From Mycolicibacter heraklionensis (GTDB lineage Bacteria; Actinomycetota; Actinomycetes; Mycobacteriales; Mycobacteriaceae): 64,000 nt of DNA. The stretch is taken from the NCBI RefSeq assembly GCF_001021505.1, contig NZ_LDPO01000003.1, positions 62,001-126,000 on the forward strand. Reading direction: 5' to 3'. The notes beneath the pieces were generated by a model. The model saw only the letters and a list, made by a program, of their open reading frames with translations. It searched no databases and was not told where the DNA came from. Below are positions 62,612 through 64,000 of this stretch, in pieces. The position numbers and the translations under genes are program-made. Within the stretch, counting starts at the first letter, position 1, and the number at the start of each line of letters is the position of its first letter.

Positions 62612-63619
62612 ATGCTCTTGGAGTTCGACGACGATCAGCGGCTATGGCAGGGCACGGTACGCGATGTGGTGGGCAAACAGTGTTCGCCGTCGCTGGTGCG
62701 CAGTGTCGCCGAGGGCGAGGCGGACGGCGCTGTCGACGCCCTCTGGAAGGTCTACGTGGACCTGGGCTGGACCGAGCTGCACCAACCGGACACCGCGGTA
62801 GAGCTGGCGATCGTCCTGGAAGAACTGGGCCGCGCCACCGACCCCACGCCGTTCCTGGCGACCATGACCCAGTTCGCTCCGCTGGTCGGGGACCGCCACA
62901 ACCCCGACGGTTCCACCGGTGCGGCGGTCTTCAGCGGGGTGAGCGCACACCGTAACGCCGGCGGCTGGGTACTCGACGGAACCGCTCTGCACGTGCTGGA
63001 TGGGGATCGCGCCGATCGGTTGGCGGTGGTCACCGCGGCGGGCGTGTTCGTGGTCGACGCCGGCGCGGTGACGACTCGCAAGTCGGCCGTCTTTGACCCG
63101 ACGTTGCATGTCAGCGACGTGTCCTTCGCCGGAGTCGAGGTGCCCGACAGCGCCCGGATCCGGGTCGATGTCGAGCGGGCCCGCCACGTCGCGCTCAGCG
63201 GAATGGCGATGACGATGGTCGGCGCCTGCCAGCGCATTCTCGATCTGGCGCTGGAGCATGTCCGCAGCCGGCATCAGTTCGGGGTCCCGATTGGGTCCTT
63301 CCAGGCTGTCCAGCACAAGGCCGCAGACATGCACGTGGCGATCGAACGCGCCCGGGCGCTGGCCTATTTCGCCGCGCTGACGATCGCGGTCGATGACCCG
63401 CGGCGGCGGATGGCGTCCGCCATGGCCAAGGCTGCGGCCGGGGAATGCCAGTCGGTGGTCTTCCGGCACGGGCTGCAACTGTTCGGTGCGATGGGATTCA
63501 CCTGGGAGAACGACCTGCAGTTCGCGCTGAAGCGGGCCAAGGCCGGTGAACTGATGTTGGGTGGTGCCGCGCAGCACCGCGCCGCGATCGCCGAGGAATA
63601 CCTTGCAGCTCGCATTTGA
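62612..63619 (+). CDS. Acyl-CoA dehydrogenase, small-subunit type
   Basis: 335-aa acyl-CoA dehydrogenase-like protein from the ATG at 62612 with GGGAGAGG upstream; a GTG at 62603 is possible, and the frame further upstream runs through the operator. The C-terminal signature RHQFGVPIGSFQAVQHKAAD and LFGAMGFTWENDLQF is present, with a reduced beta domain. It overlaps by 17 bp the full-length dehydrogenase starting at 63603, so another heteromeric pair. Confidence 0.87.
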   Translation: MLLEFDDDQRLWQGTVRDVVGKQCSPSLVRSVAEGEADGAVDALWKVYVDLGWTELHQPDTAVELAIVLEELGRATDPTPFLATMTQFAPLVGDRHNPDGSTGAAVFSGVSAHRNAGGWVLDGTALHVLDGDRADRLAVVTAAGVFVVDAGAVTTRKSAVFDPTLHVSDVSFAGVEVPDSARIRVDVERARHVALSGMAMTMVGACQRILDLALEHVRSRHQFGVPIGSFQAVQHKAADMHVAIERARALAYFAALTIAVDDPRRRMASAMAKAAAGECQSVVFRHGLQLFGAMGFTWENDLQFALKRAKAGELMLGGAAQHRAAIAEEYLAARI

Positions 63620-64000
63620 CGCGCAAGTCGAGGAATTCCGCGCCGAGTTCGCGGCCTTCCTCGACGCCAACCTGCCCGCCGAGGCCGACACGCTCGAGCG
63701 GCCACGTTCGGTGTCGCACATGCCGGGGTGGGCGCGCCGCTGGCAGCGATTGCTGTTCGACAACGGTTGGTTGTTGCCCGGCAACCCCCCGGAGTTCGGT
63801 GGCCGCAACGCCACCCTGCTGCAGCAGTTCGTGCATCTGGAGGAGCTGTGCCGCCGCCGCATTTATCACAGCTTCAATCCACAGGGTGTGAATATCATTG
63901 CGGCATCGTTGCTTTCGTTTGGCAGTGACGAGCAGAAGCGGCGCTGGGCGGTGCCGATTCTGCGCGCTGAGATCACCGCGTCACTGGGCATGAGCGAACC
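63603..64000 (+). CDS. Acyl-CoA dehydrogenase, large-subunit type (3' end outside window)
   Basis: N-terminal 132 residues of an acyl-CoA dehydrogenase, cut by the window end. The TTG at 63603 is chosen because GAGGA precedes it and its first residues (LQLAFDAQVEEFRAE) align with those of the paralogue at 41371. Long stretches are shared with that paralogue, such as RRWQRLLFDNGWLLP, PPEFGGRNAT and PILRAEITASLGMSEP. It forms a translationally coupled pair with the small subunit before it. Confidence 0.9.
   Translation, partial: MQLAFDAQVEEFRAEFAAFLDANLPAEADTLERPRSVSHMPGWARRWQRLLFDNGWLLPGNPPEFGGRNATLLQQFVHLEELCRRRIYHSFNPQGVNIIAASLLSFGSDEQKRRWAVPILRAEITASLGMSE

Noticed and set aside
1..64000. 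tRNA, rRNA, insertion sequences, prophage or integrase genes
   Set aside because: None was seen on either strand; the island has no recognisable mobility gene or attachment site, so horizontal transfer is not supported from this window.

Overview
The window is high-GC DNA from a mycobacterium (family Mycobacteriaceae). The evidence is the gene content: the phosphate-transport genes pstS2/pstS3/pstC2/pstA1 with the NHL-sensor kinase pknD, and the phoU-LCP-dus-desA1 block, which follows M. tuberculosis Rv0821c-Rv0824c as I remember that genome. GTG and TTG starts are frequent and ATGA/GTGA gene overlaps are common. I cannot name the species from sequence alone. All comparisons with other genomes are from memory.

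Region 1 (1-11.3 kb) is a double phosphate-uptake locus. A plus-strand run pstS(partial)-pstC-pstA-pstB-pstB'-pstS2-pknD converges on a minus-strand operon pstS3-pstC2-pstA1. Two short 57-bp hairpin repeats lie between the convergent ends. The two pstB copies are tandem duplicates whose 3' halves are almost identical.

Region 2 (11.3-21.2 kb) is housekeeping: the RNA helicase hrpA, and on the minus strand phoU, a LytR-CpsA-Psr cell-wall ligase, a tRNA-dihydrouridine synthase with no normal start codon, the acyl-ACP desaturase desA1, and a TetR regulator.

Region 3 (21.4 kb to the end, still open at 64 kb) is a large oxidative catabolic island of about ten operons. It holds two Rieske oxygenases, a Rieske ferredoxin, a ferredoxin reductase, a Baeyer-Villiger-type monooxygenase and two P450s. 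It also holds three small P450-type ferredoxins and a NuoF-like flavoprotein. For CoA-ester breakdown it has an acyl-CoA synthetase, several acyl-CoA dehydrogenases arranged largely as large/small pairs, an enoyl-CoA hydratase and a DUF35-thiolase fusion resembling a retro-aldolase. Further members are two SDRs, two aldehyde dehydrogenases, four amidohydrolases (at least two with broken metal-binding motifs), two alpha/beta hydrolases and a HIBADH-type dehydrogenase. This set could hydroxylate, lactonise, open and beta-oxidise an alicyclic or polycyclic (terpenoid- or steroid-like) substrate. The substrate itself is an inference.

The strongest new signal is a palindrome, GAGAAT-N3-ATTCTC, in the promoter regions of at least five of these operons (29.0, 41.3, 48.3, 49.9 and 62.6 kb), with weaker versions at 21.4, 48.5 and 62.4 kb. 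It suggests one regulator controls the whole island. The TetR gene ending at 40496, which shares its upstream region with one of these sites, is the best candidate. A separate module at 34.1-37.2 kb has its own TetR gene and its own palindrome (TAGCCGATCGGCTA). It encodes two related membrane proteins and orphan cytochrome-oxidase subunit III/IV-like proteins. No tRNA, rRNA, CRISPR array, insertion sequence or phage gene was seen.
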